Shown: in pieces, positions 7,189 through 15,858 of the stretch
Layout: every line of letters begins with the position of its first letter
Position numbering within the stretch: position 1 is the first letter of the stretch
NCBI RefSeq assembly: GCF_025725685.1
Contig: NZ_CP107008.1
Coordinates: forward strand, 4,030,001-4,094,000
Reading direction: 5' to 3'
Length of the DNA stretch: 64,000 nt
Source: Halomonas sp. M4R1S46
GTDB taxonomy: Bacteria; Pseudomonadota; Gammaproteobacteria; Pseudomonadales; Halomonadaceae
Made by a program: the position numbers and the translations under genes
Notes under the pieces: generated by a model
Database searches by the model: none
The model's input: the letters and a program-made list of their open reading frames with translations, nothing else
What the model was told of the DNA's origin: nothing

Positions 7189-8561
7189 GCTCGATCCGCC
7201 GCCGTACCCTGGGGATCGTGCTGCTGGTGTTCGGGCTCAGCATGCTGGTGATCGGCGTCACCAGCTACCGGGATGCCGCCCACGAGGTCGAGGAGCTGTT
7301 CGACGCCCGCCTGACCCAGAACGCCCGACTCCTCGAGGGCCTGATGCGCGCCCCGCTGCCCGAGGAGCGCCGCGACGCCCTGCTGGCCAGCCTCGAGAGC
7401 GCCCTGCAACGGGCCGACCAGGCCGACCAGCGCATCGCCGGCCATCGCTACGAGAGCAAGCTGACCTTCCAGGTCTGGCGAGGGGACACCCTGCTGCTGC
7501 GCTCGGCCAGCGCGCCGCCGAGGCCCTTCACCCCGCTGCGTGACGGCTACGAGGACGTGCAGCTGGACGACAATGACTGGCGGGTCTACGCCCTGAGCGG
7601 GCCCGATGACGGCCTGCGGGTGCTGGTCGGCGAGCGGGAGGACGTGCGGGGCGAGCTGGTGCGGCTCATCGCGCTGCGCACCCTGATGTCGGACCTCGTC
7701 GGGCTCCCGGTGCTGGCGCTGCTGCTGTGGTGGGCCATCGGCTGGGGGCTCCGCCCGCTGTCCCGCATGGCCGACCAGATCCGGAGCCGCGATCCCCAGC
7801 ACCTGCCCCCCCTGCCCACCTCGCCGCTGCCCCGGGAGCTCGCCACCATCGCCGGCGCCCTGAATCGGCTGCTCGAGCGGATCCGTGACATGCGCACCCG
7901 GGAGAAGCGCTTCATCGCCGATGCCGCCCACGAGCTGCGCACCCCGCTGGCGGTGCTGGACCTGCACGCCCAGAACGCCCTGGCCACCCAGGACCCGGAC
8001 GACCGCCGCGAGGCGCTCACCCAGTTGCGCGACGGGGTCGCCCGGGCCACCCGCCTGGTCACCCAGCTGCTGACCCTGGCCCGCCTGGACCCCGAACAGG
8101 AGGCCGATGCCACGGGCCAGCCGGTCGACCTGCTCCACGAGACCCGCGAGGCCCTGGCCGAACTGATGCCCCTGGCCGCCGATCGCGGCCAGGACATCCG
8201 GCTCGACGCCGACGAGGGCGCCGACTGGGGGCTGATCGCCGAGCCCGGCGCCATCGGCACCCTGGTACAGAACCTGGTCGGCAACGCCCTGCAGCACTCG
8301 CCGCAGGGCGCCCGAGTGCGAGTCTCGCTGACGGCCAGGGCGCACCATCTCGGCCTGAGCGTCGATGACCAGGGCAGCGGCATTCCCCCGGCCCGGCGTG
8401 CCCAGGCCCTCGAGCGCTTCCACCGCGCCGGGCCCGGAGCCGGGGCCGGCCTCGGCCTGTCCATCGTCGACCGCCTCGTGCAGCGCCATGGCGGCCACCT
8501 GGAGCTGGACGCGGCGCCCGGCGGCGGGCTGCGCGTCGTCGCCCGACTGCCCCGGCGCTGA
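7185..8561 (+). CDS. Sensor histidine kinase, QseC/PmrB-like
   Basis: A 458-aa inner-membrane kinase partnered with the overlapping response regulator. An N-terminal helix (GIVLLVFGLSMLVIGVTSY) and a second at about residues 165-185 flank a ~140-residue sensor region. A HAMP-like linker and a HisKA domain with the phosphorylated His249 in AAHELRTPL follow. The ATPase domain has the N-box NLVGNALQHSP, the G1 box VDDQGSGIP and the G2 box GAGLGLSIVDR. The periplasmic part has the TctE/QseC-type layout (ELFDARLTQNARLLEGL). The signal is unknown; relatives sense metals, polyamines or carboxylates. Confidence 0.92.
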   Translation: MSSIRRRTLGIVLLVFGLSMLVIGVTSYRDAAHEVEELFDARLTQNARLLEGLMRAPLPEERRDALLASLESALQRADQADQRIAGHRYESKLTFQVWRGDTLLLRSASAPPRPFTPLRDGYEDVQLDDNDWRVYALSGPDDGLRVLVGEREDVRGELVRLIALRTLMSDLVGLPVLALLLWWAIGWGLRPLSRMADQIRSRDPQHLPPLPTSPLPRELATIAGALNRLLERIRDMRTREKRFIADAAHELRTPLAVLDLHAQNALATQDPDDRREALTQLRDGVARATRLVTQLLTLARLDPEQEADATGQPVDLLHETREALAELMPLAADRGQDIRLDADEGADWGLIAEPGAIGTLVQNLVGNALQHSPQGARVRVSLTARAHHLGLSVDDQGSGIPPARRAQALERFHRAGPGAGAGLGLSIVDRLVQRHGGHLELDAAPGGGLRVVARLPRR

Positions 8562-8600
8562 CCGCCTCGCGTCACCGTTGTTATCGAAATGTCATCGTTG

Positions 8601-8617
8601 TTTAAGCGCCCCTTAAG
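8601..8617 (+). promoter_or_regulatory. PmrA/QseB-type response-regulator box
   Basis: TTTAAG-CGCCC-CTTAAG is an exact match to the YTTAAG-N5-YTTAAG direct repeat bound by PmrA/QseB-class regulators. It lies 64 bases before the start of the 95-aa membrane-protein gene and 40 bases after the kinase stop. A weak -10 candidate (TAACGT) lies about 11 bases downstream, so the second half-site could cover the -35 region, as in PmrA-activated promoters. Confidence 0.65.
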
Positions 8618-8680
8618 CTGACGCCCCTAACGTGGTTACATCGTGAGCCTTGATGACGACAACAACGACACGGGAGGAGC

Positions 8681-8968
8681 ATGCCGATGACACAGGCGAT
8701 GCCGATGGCGTCGACCGCCGCCCGGCAGCGAGCCGGCTGGCTGGTGATGGGCGGGGTGCTGGTGCTCGCCGCGGGCGGCCTGATCGCCTGCTGGGGCAAG
8801 GTCGGCCTGCCGCTGGGCCTGATCGGCCTGGCCGCCGCGGCGACCGCGCTGCTGCGCCCGGAGCGCGATGATCCCGGCGAGCCCGAGACCGCCAGCCGCA
8901 CGCGGAGTCTCCAGCACCTCAGCCAGGCCAGCCTGCTGACCCTGGTGGCCCTGCAGCTGGCGGCCTGA
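8681..8968 (+). CDS. Small membrane protein downstream of the two-component system
   Basis: A 95-aa protein of unknown function with one long or two short membrane segments (GWLVMGGVLVLAAGGLIACW, then LGLIGLAAAATALL), a charged middle (RPERDDPGEPETASRTR) and a hydrophobic end. GGAGGAGC precedes the ATG by 1-2 bases and a second in-frame ATG at 8687 has better spacing, so the true start may be MTQAMPM. The PmrA/QseB-type box upstream suggests control by the adjacent regulator. Small membrane proteins near such systems may feed back on the kinase or alter envelope lipids; this one is not recognised. Confidence 0.65.
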   Translation: MPMTQAMPMASTAARQRAGWLVMGGVLVLAAGGLIACWGKVGLPLGLIGLAAAATALLRPERDDPGEPETASRTRSLQHLSQASLLTLVALQLAA

Positions 8969-9016
8969 ACCGCCGCGCCTTTACAGCCTGCGGCCGAACG
9001 GGGATAGTGACGACTG

Positions 9017-9102
9017 ACGACAGGGGCGCCGGCGCGGCAAGCCGCACCGGCTGAGAGGCACCCTCATCACCTGACCCGGATAATGCCGGCGGAGGGAGTC
9101 GT
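9017..9102 (+). promoter_or_regulatory. TPP riboswitch (THI box)
   Basis: The conserved THI-box elements are in order: GGGGCGCC (9023 on), CTGAGA at 9051-9056, ACCTGA at 9069-9074 and GGATAATGCC at 9078-9087. Closing stem P1 can form between ACGAC (9017-9021) and GTCGT (9098-9102). It lies 47 bases upstream of thiM and would repress the thiM-thiE transcript when thiamine pyrophosphate is abundant. Confidence 0.93.
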
Positions 9103-9148
9103 GCCGGCTCACCTCCGGGCCCGCGCCTCCCCTCCCCCGGGAGGCCCT

Positions 9149-9469
9149 ATGCATTCCATCGATCCCGCCGAGCACCTGGCTCGGGTGCGCGCGTCCACGC
9201 CGCTGGTCCACAACATCACCAACCATGTGGCGATGAACACCATGGCCAATGTGCTGCTGGCCCTGGGGGCCTCGCCCGCCATGGCGCATGCCCGCGAGGA
9301 GGTGACCGAGTTCGCCGCCCTGGCGAGTGCCCTGGCCGGCTATGCCGCCGCCGGCGAGTCCGCCGCCGGCCCGGGCAGCTTCGCCGTGGCCTTCCTCGAT
9401 GCCCTCCATGCCCTGGACGGCCCCACTCTCACCGCGCGCACGCGCCTGGAGATCACCGATGCGAGTTGA
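9149..9469 (+). pseudogene. thiM: Internally deleted hydroxyethylthiazole kinase (thiM)
   Basis: An open frame of 106 codons where ThiM is normally about 260. Residues 1-65 match the ThiM N-terminus (TPLVHNITNHVAMNTMANVL, LALGASPAM, EFAALASAL). The sequence then jumps straight to the ThiM C-terminus (AGYAAAGESAAGPGSF, FLDALHALD). About 150-160 internal residues, including the ATP-binding and catalytic core, are missing, yet the frame is kept. The product is very unlikely to be an active kinase. It sits between the TPP riboswitch and thiE, overlapping thiE by 11 bases, so its translation may still deliver ribosomes to thiE. An alternative is an assembly artefact. Confidence 0.85.
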
Positions 9470-10073
9470 CCTGTCCCTCTACCTGGTCACCGACCCGGGC
9501 CTGTGCGAGGCCCGCGGGCTGGTCGAGACCGTCATGGCCGCGGTGCGCGGGGGGGTGACCCTCGTGCAGCTGCGCGACAAGCATGCCAGCGACGCCGAGT
9601 TCGTGCCCCTGGCGCGCCGGCTCAAGACGGCACTGGCCGGCAGCGGCGTGCCCTTGATCATCAACGATCGCCTGGAGGTGGCGCTGGCCAGCGGTGCCGA
9701 TGGCCTGCATATCGGCCAGGACGACGGCGAGGTGGCCGATGCCCGCGCGGCCCTGGGCCCCGAGGCCATCCTCGGCCTCTCGGTGCAGACCCATGGGCAG
9801 TTGGCCCGGATCGACGCGGGGCGGCTCGACTACCTGGGCCTGGGGCCGGTCTTCGCCACCCCGTCAAAGCACGACCACGCCCAGCCCTTGGGCTTCGCGG
9901 GCCTGGCCGAGCTGGTGGCGGCGAGCCCCCTGCCGACGGTGGCCATCGGCGGGCTCAAGGCCGAGCACGCCCGGGACGTGTACCGGGCAGGGGCCGACGG
10001 CCTGGCGGTGATCTCCGCCATCTGCGGCACCCCGGATCCCGAGGCCGCCGCCCGCGCCTTCCCGAGACGCTGA
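9459..10073 (+). CDS. thiE: Thiamine-phosphate synthase
   Basis: A 204-aa TIM-barrel enzyme that joins HMP-pyrophosphate and thiazole phosphate to make thiamine monophosphate. Recognisable motifs are YLVTDPGL at the start, VTLVQLRDKHASD, LIINDRLEVAL, ADGLHIGQDD, YLGLGPVFATPSKHD and PTVAIGGL, ending with GADGLAVISAI. The ATG at 9459 lies inside the 3' end of the deleted thiM (an 11-base overlap in another frame), implying translational coupling and riboswitch control. No thiD or HMP-synthesis gene is in the window. Confidence 0.95.
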   Translation: MRVDLSLYLVTDPGLCEARGLVETVMAAVRGGVTLVQLRDKHASDAEFVPLARRLKTALAGSGVPLIINDRLEVALASGADGLHIGQDDGEVADARAALGPEAILGLSVQTHGQLARIDAGRLDYLGLGPVFATPSKHDHAQPLGFAGLAELVAASPLPTVAIGGLKAEHARDVYRAGADGLAVISAICGTPDPEAAARAFPRR

Positions 10074-10091
10074 GCCCGGCTGCCCGCGCGC

Positions 10092-10967
10092 CTAGGCGCT
10101 GGGGCGGCGGTTCAGGGCGGTGCGTCGCTCGTGATAGGCGATGGCCAGGCCGCTGACGATGATCAGCGAGCCGCCCAGTAACACCCACAGGTCCGGCACC
10201 TCGTCCCAGATTCCCCAGCCCAGCAGCACCGCCCACAGCAGGGCCGTGTAGTCGAAGGGCGCGGCCAGCGCTGCCGGGGCATGGCGGAAGGCGAGGGTCA
10301 GTCCGGCCATGGCCCCCACCCCGAGGCAACCGGCCGTGAGGAAGGCCGGCCAGTGCAGGGCGGCAGGCGTCTGCCAGACCCAGGGCAGGGTCGTGGCCGA
10401 GACCAGCAACGGCACCAGGGTAGTGTAGAAGACCATCGCCCAGAGGTGCTCGCGCTCGCCGTAGCGACGCGCGGTGATCATGGTCAGGGCGTAGAACACC
10501 GCCGCCGCCACCACCACCAGGGCCCCGGGCTGGAAGCTGTCGCCGCCCGGCCGGACCACCACCAGCACCCCGACGAAGCCCAGCAGGGTGGCCAGGACCG
10601 TGAAGCGGTCGACCCGCTCGCCGAGCAGCGGCACCGACAGCAGGGTCACGAACAGCGGCGCGGCGAAGGCGATGGCGGTGGTCTCGGCCAGCGGCAGCAG
10701 GGTCAGCCCCCACATGAAGCAGATCATGGTGCCGGTGAAGATCAGGCCACGCAGCAGGTGCACCCCCGGCCGCCGGGTGCGCAGGGTCCGCAGCCCGCCG
10801 TTGAACCGGGCGATCAGCAGAATCAGCGGCAACGAGACCAGGGTGCGGAAGAAGATGATCTGCAGCGGCGAATGGGTCTCGCCCAGCCACTTGGTGATGG
10901 CGTCGCCCAACGCCAGGCACAGCACCCCACCACACATGTACAGGATGCCCTTCAGCGACGATGACAT
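10092..10967 (-). CDS. EamA/DMT-superfamily transporter
   Basis: A 291-aa inner-membrane protein with about ten hydrophobic helices in two EamA repeats. The first repeat includes GGVLCLALGDAITKWLGE and LIFTGTMICFMWGLTLLPLA, then ETTAIAFAAPLFVTLLSVPL with LGERV. The second ends LGWGIWDEVPDLWVLLGGSL. This is the common layout of drug/metabolite exporters. The start at 10967 has AAGGAGG 8 bases upstream. It is convergent with thiE (18 bases apart) and follows a rho-independent terminator on its own strand. The substrate is not predictable from sequence. Confidence 0.85.
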   Translation of the reverse strand: MSSSLKGILYMCGGVLCLALGDAITKWLGETHSPLQIIFFRTLVSLPLILLIARFNGGLRTLRTRRPGVHLLRGLIFTGTMICFMWGLTLLPLAETTAIAFAAPLFVTLLSVPLLGERVDRFTVLATLLGFVGVLVVVRPGGDSFQPGALVVVAAAVFYALTMITARRYGEREHLWAMVFYTTLVPLLVSATTLPWVWQTPAALHWPAFLTAGCLGVGAMAGLTLAFRHAPAALAAPFDYTALLWAVLLGWGIWDEVPDLWVLLGGSLIIVSGLAIAYHERRTALNRRPSA

Positions 10968-11011
10968 GCGAACCGCCTCCTTGCGTCGGCTCCCCCGGGA
11001 CCCGGGGAGGG

Positions 11012-11045
11012 AGAAAAAACCACCCCGCCGGCGAAACCGGCGGGG
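11012..11045 (-). terminator. Rho-independent terminator, minus strand
   Basis: Read on the minus strand, a perfect 9-bp GC stem (CCCCGCCGG / CCGGCGGGG, 5-base loop) is followed by GG, a base and then TTTTTT. It would stop transcription from the D-Ala-D-Ala carboxypeptidase gene before the EamA gene. The rest of 11046-11305 holds one dispersed repeat copy and no gene I can support. Confidence 0.75.
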
Positions 11046-11130
11046 CGAGGATTCCCTACCAACCTAAGGGGAGCCGTGGACGGCGGCAAGTCTTCCGGGC
11101 AGGTTCACAAGGCTATGGCATTTGGGTATG

Positions 11131-11262
11131 ACGAGGGGCGCCGGGGACAGGTCGGAGAGGAGGTCCTACGCCATGGATGGCGTCGGTAGCGCCCAGGGAT
11201 GGGTTTACAGCGCCTCCTCGAAGACCTGTCGCCGGATCAGCCCCGAGCGACACGGCTAACTG
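11131..11262 (+). repeat. Dispersed palindromic repeat, copy 1 (forward)
   Basis: A ~100-130 bp element bounded by GCGCCGGGGACAGGTC and GACCTGTCGCCGG, which are near-complementary. Between them are internal inverted segments CGCCATGGATGGCG and GCGCC...AGCGCC. It shares the core TAGCGCCCAGGG...ACAGCGCC with six other copies in the window. It lies between the convergent-side terminator and the carboxypeptidase gene. Confidence 0.85.
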
Positions 11263-11305
11263 CGATCATCCTAAGAAGGCTCCGGATGGACAAGCCATCG
11301 AGAGA

Positions 11306-12730
11306 TCAGAGGCTGGCCTGGACCACCATGCACTCCATGCCCTGAGCCTGCAGGCGCCGGCAGGCACTGCGGGCCTGCCCCTCCTGCATGTCCACCAGGC
11401 GCGCGCGATAGACGCCCGCGCCGTCGACACGGGGCACCGAGACCCGGGCATCTGCCAGCTCGGTGGCCAGGCGATCGGCCGCCCGGGCGGCCAGGCGCCG
11501 GGCGTGGTCGGCATCGCTGAAGGCACCGATCTGCACGCCCCAGCCGCCATTGGCCGCATCGCCCTCGGCGAGCACCTGGCGGATGGGATCGTCGGGAGAC
11601 GTCACCGGGGCCGAGTCCACGCTGCCGACCGCCGTCGTCGGCGGCGTCTCGACAGGCTCGGCCATGACGGGCCGGGCCGGCACCAGGGTCTCGTCGATGG
11701 AGGGGGCGACGGCCGTCGGGGTGCCGGCCGTAGCGGCCTCCGCCGGCTCGGCAGGTGCCGGCCGGGCCCTGACCGGGCTCGCGGGGGTGGTGGTGGTATC
11801 GAGGCTCGCCAGCATCTGCCCCGCGGGGCGCGTCGGCGCCGCGGCGCCGGGCATCAGGCGCCCGCCGGCGATCTGGGTGCGGGCCAGCCAGCCGCGGCCA
11901 TCGGCCAGGGAGGCCCGCACGAAGCCGCGATCCAGCAGTTCGGCCATGTGCTCGTCCCGGGAGGCGGCGGTGAAGCCGCCCATCACCACCGACAGCATGC
12001 GCCGCCCGTCACGCACCGCCGAGGTCGCCACGTTGAAGCCCGAGGCCCGGATGAAGCCGGTCTTGAGGCCGTCGGTGCCGGGGTAGTTGGCGAGCAGGCG
12101 ATTGTGGCCACGATAGGTCTTGCCCCGCCAGGTGAAGCGCTGCAGCGAGAAGTAGGGATAGTACTGGGGGAAGTCGAGCATCAGCCGCCGCGACAGCACG
12201 GCCATGTCCCGGGCGGTGGTGATCTGGCGGTCATCCGGCAGCCCGGAGGCGTTGCGGAAGGTGGTGTCGTGCATGCCCAGCTCCCGGGCCCGGTCGGTCA
12301 TCATCCGGGCGAAGTGCGCCTCGCTGCCGCCCAGCGCCTCGGCGACCACCACGGCCACGTCGTTGGCCGACTTTACGACCAGCGACTCGATGGCCGTCTC
12401 CACCGGGATCCGCTCGCCGGGCTTGAGGTACAGCTTGGTGGCCGGCATGGCCGCCGCCGCCGCCGATACGGGCAGGCGGTCATCGAGGCTCATGCTGCGT
12501 CCCTCGAGGGCCTCGAAGAGCAGGTAGAGGGTCATCATCTTGGTCAGCGAGGCCGGGTAGCGAGGCGCATCGGCATTCTCGGCGTAGAGGATCTCGTGGG
12601 TGTCGGCATCGATGACGATGCCGGCATAGCGCGGATTCCCCGCCTGGGCGGCGCCGGCCACGACCAGCAGGCCGGCCAGCAACGTGACGACGGCGGCCTG
12701 GCGCCACCGCAGGAAGCTCGTGGACCCCAT
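11306..12730 (-). CDS. D-alanyl-D-alanine carboxypeptidase with C-terminal SPOR domain
   Basis: A 474-aa periplasmic serine peptidase (peptidase S11, DacA/DacC family) that trims the terminal D-Ala of peptidoglycan stem peptides. A signal peptide (about residues 1-30, ending GAAQA) precedes the catalytic domain. The active-site motifs are SxxK (Ser61 in PASLTKMM), SxN (KSANDVAVV) and KTG (GLKTGFIRAS). A ~90-residue Pro/Ala/Thr-rich linker leads to a C-terminal SPOR domain (GGWGVQIGAFSDADHARRLA), which binds denuded glycan at septa. The SPOR tail replaces the usual membrane-anchoring helix of PBP5 types. I chose the ATG at 12730 because it starts the signal peptide; a 27-residue upstream extension is possible but unlikely. 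Confidence 0.9.
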   Translation of the reverse strand: MGSTSFLRWRQAAVVTLLAGLLVVAGAAQAGNPRYAGIVIDADTHEILYAENADAPRYPASLTKMMTLYLLFEALEGRSMSLDDRLPVSAAAAAMPATKLYLKPGERIPVETAIESLVVKSANDVAVVVAEALGGSEAHFARMMTDRARELGMHDTTFRNASGLPDDRQITTARDMAVLSRRLMLDFPQYYPYFSLQRFTWRGKTYRGHNRLLANYPGTDGLKTGFIRASGFNVATSAVRDGRRMLSVVMGGFTAASRDEHMAELLDRGFVRASLADGRGWLARTQIAGGRLMPGAAAPTRPAGQMLASLDTTTTPASPVRARPAPAEPAEAATAGTPTAVAPSIDETLVPARPVMAEPVETPPTTAVGSVDSAPVTSPDDPIRQVLAEGDAANGGWGVQIGAFSDADHARRLAARAADRLATELADARVSVPRVDGAGVYRARLVDMQEGQARSACRRLQAQGMECMVVQASL

Positions 12731-12847
12731 TGACGTTCCCCTGATGTTTGGCTTGCTACATGAGTGCATTATGACCCACCCAGCCAGCCTGTACAGGGCG
12801 AAAGGCGCCAATTGCCTGCCCGATTCACGGCTTCGCCCCTTTTTCCT

Positions 12848-15727
12848 TCATGAGACCGGGCGCGCCAGTCCCGCCTGGGCCTTGAGGTCGTCGATGTTCA
12901 CGCGGTCGACCTGCTCGGCTGCCAGGAAGCACGCCGCATAGTCGCGCCAGACCCCGCTGTCGAGCAGCAGCTGGAAGACCTCGGGATCCAGGTGGCCATC
13001 CCGGACCATGCCCGCCAGGATCGCCAGGGACTGCGACAGCGTCATGCCGGGCTTGTAGGGACGGTCGGCGGCGGTCAGCGCCTCGAAGACGTCGGCCACC
13101 GCCATGATGCGCTCCTCCAGGCTCGCCCCGGCCAGCACCAGGCGGCGCGGATAGCCCTGGCCATCCATGCGCTCGTGGTGGTTGCCGGCGATGGCCGGCA
13201 CCTGGCGCAGGTGGGCGGGCCAGGGCAGCGAATCCAGCATGATGATGGTCTGGACGATATGCTCCTGGATGCGGAAGCGCTCCACGTCGTTGAGGGTGCC
13301 GCGCACCACCCGCAGGTTGTAGAGCTCGCCCTGGTGGCCGGCCACCTCCGGGGGGCGCATGTCGAAGCCCCAGCGGTTGTCGGGGTCCTCCGGGGCCACC
13401 GGCGGCGGCTTGACGGCCCAGTCGATCAGGTGCCGGGGCCGGTCCGCCAGCAGCGTCTCCGCCGCCGGCAGGGCGACCTCGGGCTCCCGGGCCAGGCGCT
13501 TGGCCTCGTCCTCCGAGACTCCCAGCCGATCGTCGAAATGCCGCCACCAGCGCCACTCGGCGATGTCGTCCAGCCGCCGGGCCCGGGCCTCGTCGAGGCG
13601 CTCGCCGCCCTGGTTGACACCGGCGACCAGCCGCCAGGCCGCCTGGAGCTCGGCCTGGCGCCGGTCCCGATCCTCGACGAGGGCCCCCGCCTCGCCGCCC
13701 TCGGCGCGGCCCTGCCAATAGGCCACCTCGGCGTCCCGCCACAGCACCTCGAAGCGGGTGCGGATCTCGTGGATCCGGTTGTAGCGGGTCTCCAGCTTGG
13801 TCGCCTTCTCCATGACCTCGTCGGGCGTGGTCAGCTTGCCGCAGTCGTGGAGCCAGGCGGCCAGGTGGAAGGCGGTGCGCCGCTCCTCGTCCACCGTCTC
13901 GGCGGCGAAGGGCCCGGTACGGTCGCGCTCCGCGCCCTGCAGCAGCATCTCGGCGAGCTGCGGTACCCGCGAGCAGTGGCCGCCGGTATGGGGGGACTTG
14001 GCATCGGTCGCCGCGGCGATCAGCTCGACGATGGCGTCCAGCAGGCGCTTCTCGCCCTCCAGCAGGCGGCGCATATCGATGGCCACGGCGGCGGCCCCGG
14101 ACATCTCCTCGACGAAACGCCGCCAGGGCAGATCGTCGCCCGCATCGGGCTCCCCGCGCAGGGCCAGCAGCAGCAGCCCCAGGCGGTGCCCGCTGCGGTT
14201 GCACAGCGGCTGAACCAGATAGCCGCGGCTCTCGAGCCGGCCGCTCAGCGCCGCCAGGCCCTCCTCCGTCACAGTCGGCAGCACCAGGTGCCCGGGCAGG
14301 CGGGCATCCTCGTCTCCGCTGCCCGCCTCCGCCACACAGGCGAAGCGCGACGCGTCGGCCTCGTCCACCAGGTAGATGGCGCCATGGCGACTGTCGGTGA
14401 TCCGCAGCAGGTCATCGAGGACGCCGGCGAGCATCGTCTCCAGGTGGGGCTCGCTGCTGAGCGTGCGGGTCATGCGCTGGAAGTCCGCGATGCTGCCGGC
14501 CATGCCCTCCAGGGCCTGGCTCAGCTGCTGGACCTCGCGCACCGGCGAGACGGTGCCGCGGTAGCCGGCGAAGTCGAAGCCGGCCAGGGCCCGGACCTGC
14601 TCGGCCAGGGAGTACAGCGGCTCGCCGAGACGATGCCCGACCCAGATCCCCAGCGGCAGCAGGGCGAGCACCAGGCCACCGGCCACCAGGGAGCGCTGCC
14701 AGAGCAGGCGGCGCGTCCCGGCCAGCATCTCGCGTTCCGGTACCGCCAACAGCAGGTGGGCCTGGGTCTCGCCCATGGCCTGGAAGGGCAGGCGCATGCC
14801 GAACCAGGGCTCCCCCGCGACGCGAAAGCGCACCGCCTCCTCCTGCCGGCCGAGCGCATCCAGGCGGGACAGGACCGGGTCCTCCAGCTCGCGCAGCTGT
14901 GCCAGTCGCGGGCCGGCGGGGGTGTCGACGAGCAGGCGCTGCACCTCGGGGTGGGCCAGCACCCGGTCACGCCGGGAGACCACGGCCAGCCGCGTCCCCG
15001 GCGTGAGCCTGAGCGAGGCGATCTCGGCGCCGAGGTCCGCCAGCGAGGCATCCAGCCCCACCACGGCGCGGCCATCCGCACTGCGTCGGGACAGGGTCAC
15101 GCCGATCTCGTGGGTGGTGGAGAACACATAGGGCGCGGTGAGGTGCTCGTCGACGGAGGACTGGGCCTGCCGGTACCAGGGCCGGGTGCGCGGGTCGAAG
15201 TCGTAGTCGGGCATGGCCTGCCGCCCCAGCAGCTCGAGGGCCTCGTCGTAGAGGCGCCACTCGCCGTAGCGATGGCCGCGCGGATCCCGGGAGACCGCCT
15301 GCACCAGGTAGTGGGCCCGGGCGATGCCCTCGACCTGCGGCAGGCGGTCCTCGGCCACGCGGGCCACCGGCCGCAGCAGCAGGAAGTCGCCGTTGGCATA
15401 GCCGATGAAGACGGCGCTGGCCACCTCATGGGTCTCCAGGGCACCGGCCAGCAGCGGCAGGTCCTCCAGGCGATCGGCCAGCAGCTCGTCGGAGGCGAGG
15501 TCGTCCCGGGCCAGCAGGCGCACCACCACCCGCGCCGGGTCGATCAGGCGCCGGGAGCGCTCCTCGGTGGTGAGGGCGAGCTGGTACCCGGTGTCGCGGA
15601 CGGCGCTGACCAGCACGCGATCGGCCCCCCGGGCTCCATGCCACAGCAGCACCCCCGCCATGATCAGCATCAGCCCGACGATCGACAGGGCGATCAGCGT
15701 CTGCAGGGAGAGGGCTCGACGCAGCAT
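12848..15727 (-). CDS. Membrane-bound HD-GYP phosphodiesterase with Cache, HAMP and GAF domains
   Basis: A 959-aa signalling protein. One N-terminal helix (LIALSIVGLMLIMAGVLLW) is followed by a ~280-residue periplasmic double-Cache-like sensor (YDFDPRTRPWYRQA is typical). A second helix at about residue 345 leads to HAMP, then a GAF-like domain around residues 430-570, then an HD-GYP domain. The metal-binding residues are visible: HTGGHCSRVPQLA, His627-Asp628 in LHDCGK, and the HHExxDGxGYP signature as NHHERMDGQGYP near residue 850. The HD-GYP domain carries a ~140-residue insertion between HDCGK and the HHE motif, as in a known long subgroup. It likely hydrolyses cyclic di-GMP in response to a periplasmic ligand. 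Confidence 0.88.
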   Translation of the reverse strand: MLRRALSLQTLIALSIVGLMLIMAGVLLWHGARGADRVLVSAVRDTGYQLALTTEERSRRLIDPARVVVRLLARDDLASDELLADRLEDLPLLAGALETHEVASAVFIGYANGDFLLLRPVARVAEDRLPQVEGIARAHYLVQAVSRDPRGHRYGEWRLYDEALELLGRQAMPDYDFDPRTRPWYRQAQSSVDEHLTAPYVFSTTHEIGVTLSRRSADGRAVVGLDASLADLGAEIASLRLTPGTRLAVVSRRDRVLAHPEVQRLLVDTPAGPRLAQLRELEDPVLSRLDALGRQEEAVRFRVAGEPWFGMRLPFQAMGETQAHLLLAVPEREMLAGTRRLLWQRSLVAGGLVLALLPLGIWVGHRLGEPLYSLAEQVRALAGFDFAGYRGTVSPVREVQQLSQALEGMAGSIADFQRMTRTLSSEPHLETMLAGVLDDLLRITDSRHGAIYLVDEADASRFACVAEAGSGDEDARLPGHLVLPTVTEEGLAALSGRLESRGYLVQPLCNRSGHRLGLLLLALRGEPDAGDDLPWRRFVEEMSGAAAVAIDMRRLLEGEKRLLDAIVELIAAATDAKSPHTGGHCSRVPQLAEMLLQGAERDRTGPFAAETVDEERRTAFHLAAWLHDCGKLTTPDEVMEKATKLETRYNRIHEIRTRFEVLWRDAEVAYWQGRAEGGEAGALVEDRDRRQAELQAAWRLVAGVNQGGERLDEARARRLDDIAEWRWWRHFDDRLGVSEDEAKRLAREPEVALPAAETLLADRPRHLIDWAVKPPPVAPEDPDNRWGFDMRPPEVAGHQGELYNLRVVRGTLNDVERFRIQEHIVQTIIMLDSLPWPAHLRQVPAIAGNHHERMDGQGYPRRLVLAGASLEERIMAVADVFEALTAADRPYKPGMTLSQSLAILAGMVRDGHLDPEVFQLLLDSGVWRDYAACFLAAEQVDRVNIDDLKAQAGLARPVS

Positions 15728-15858
15728 GGCGGGTTCCCGATGGCAGCCTGTGGGAGGGCCGGTGTGGGCCGGTCATGCATCTCAGCATATCCCAAGCTCG
15801 GCAAGGCCACTCGTCCGCCGTGCGCCGGCCGCGTCAACGAGGGGCGCGCGGGCCGGGC

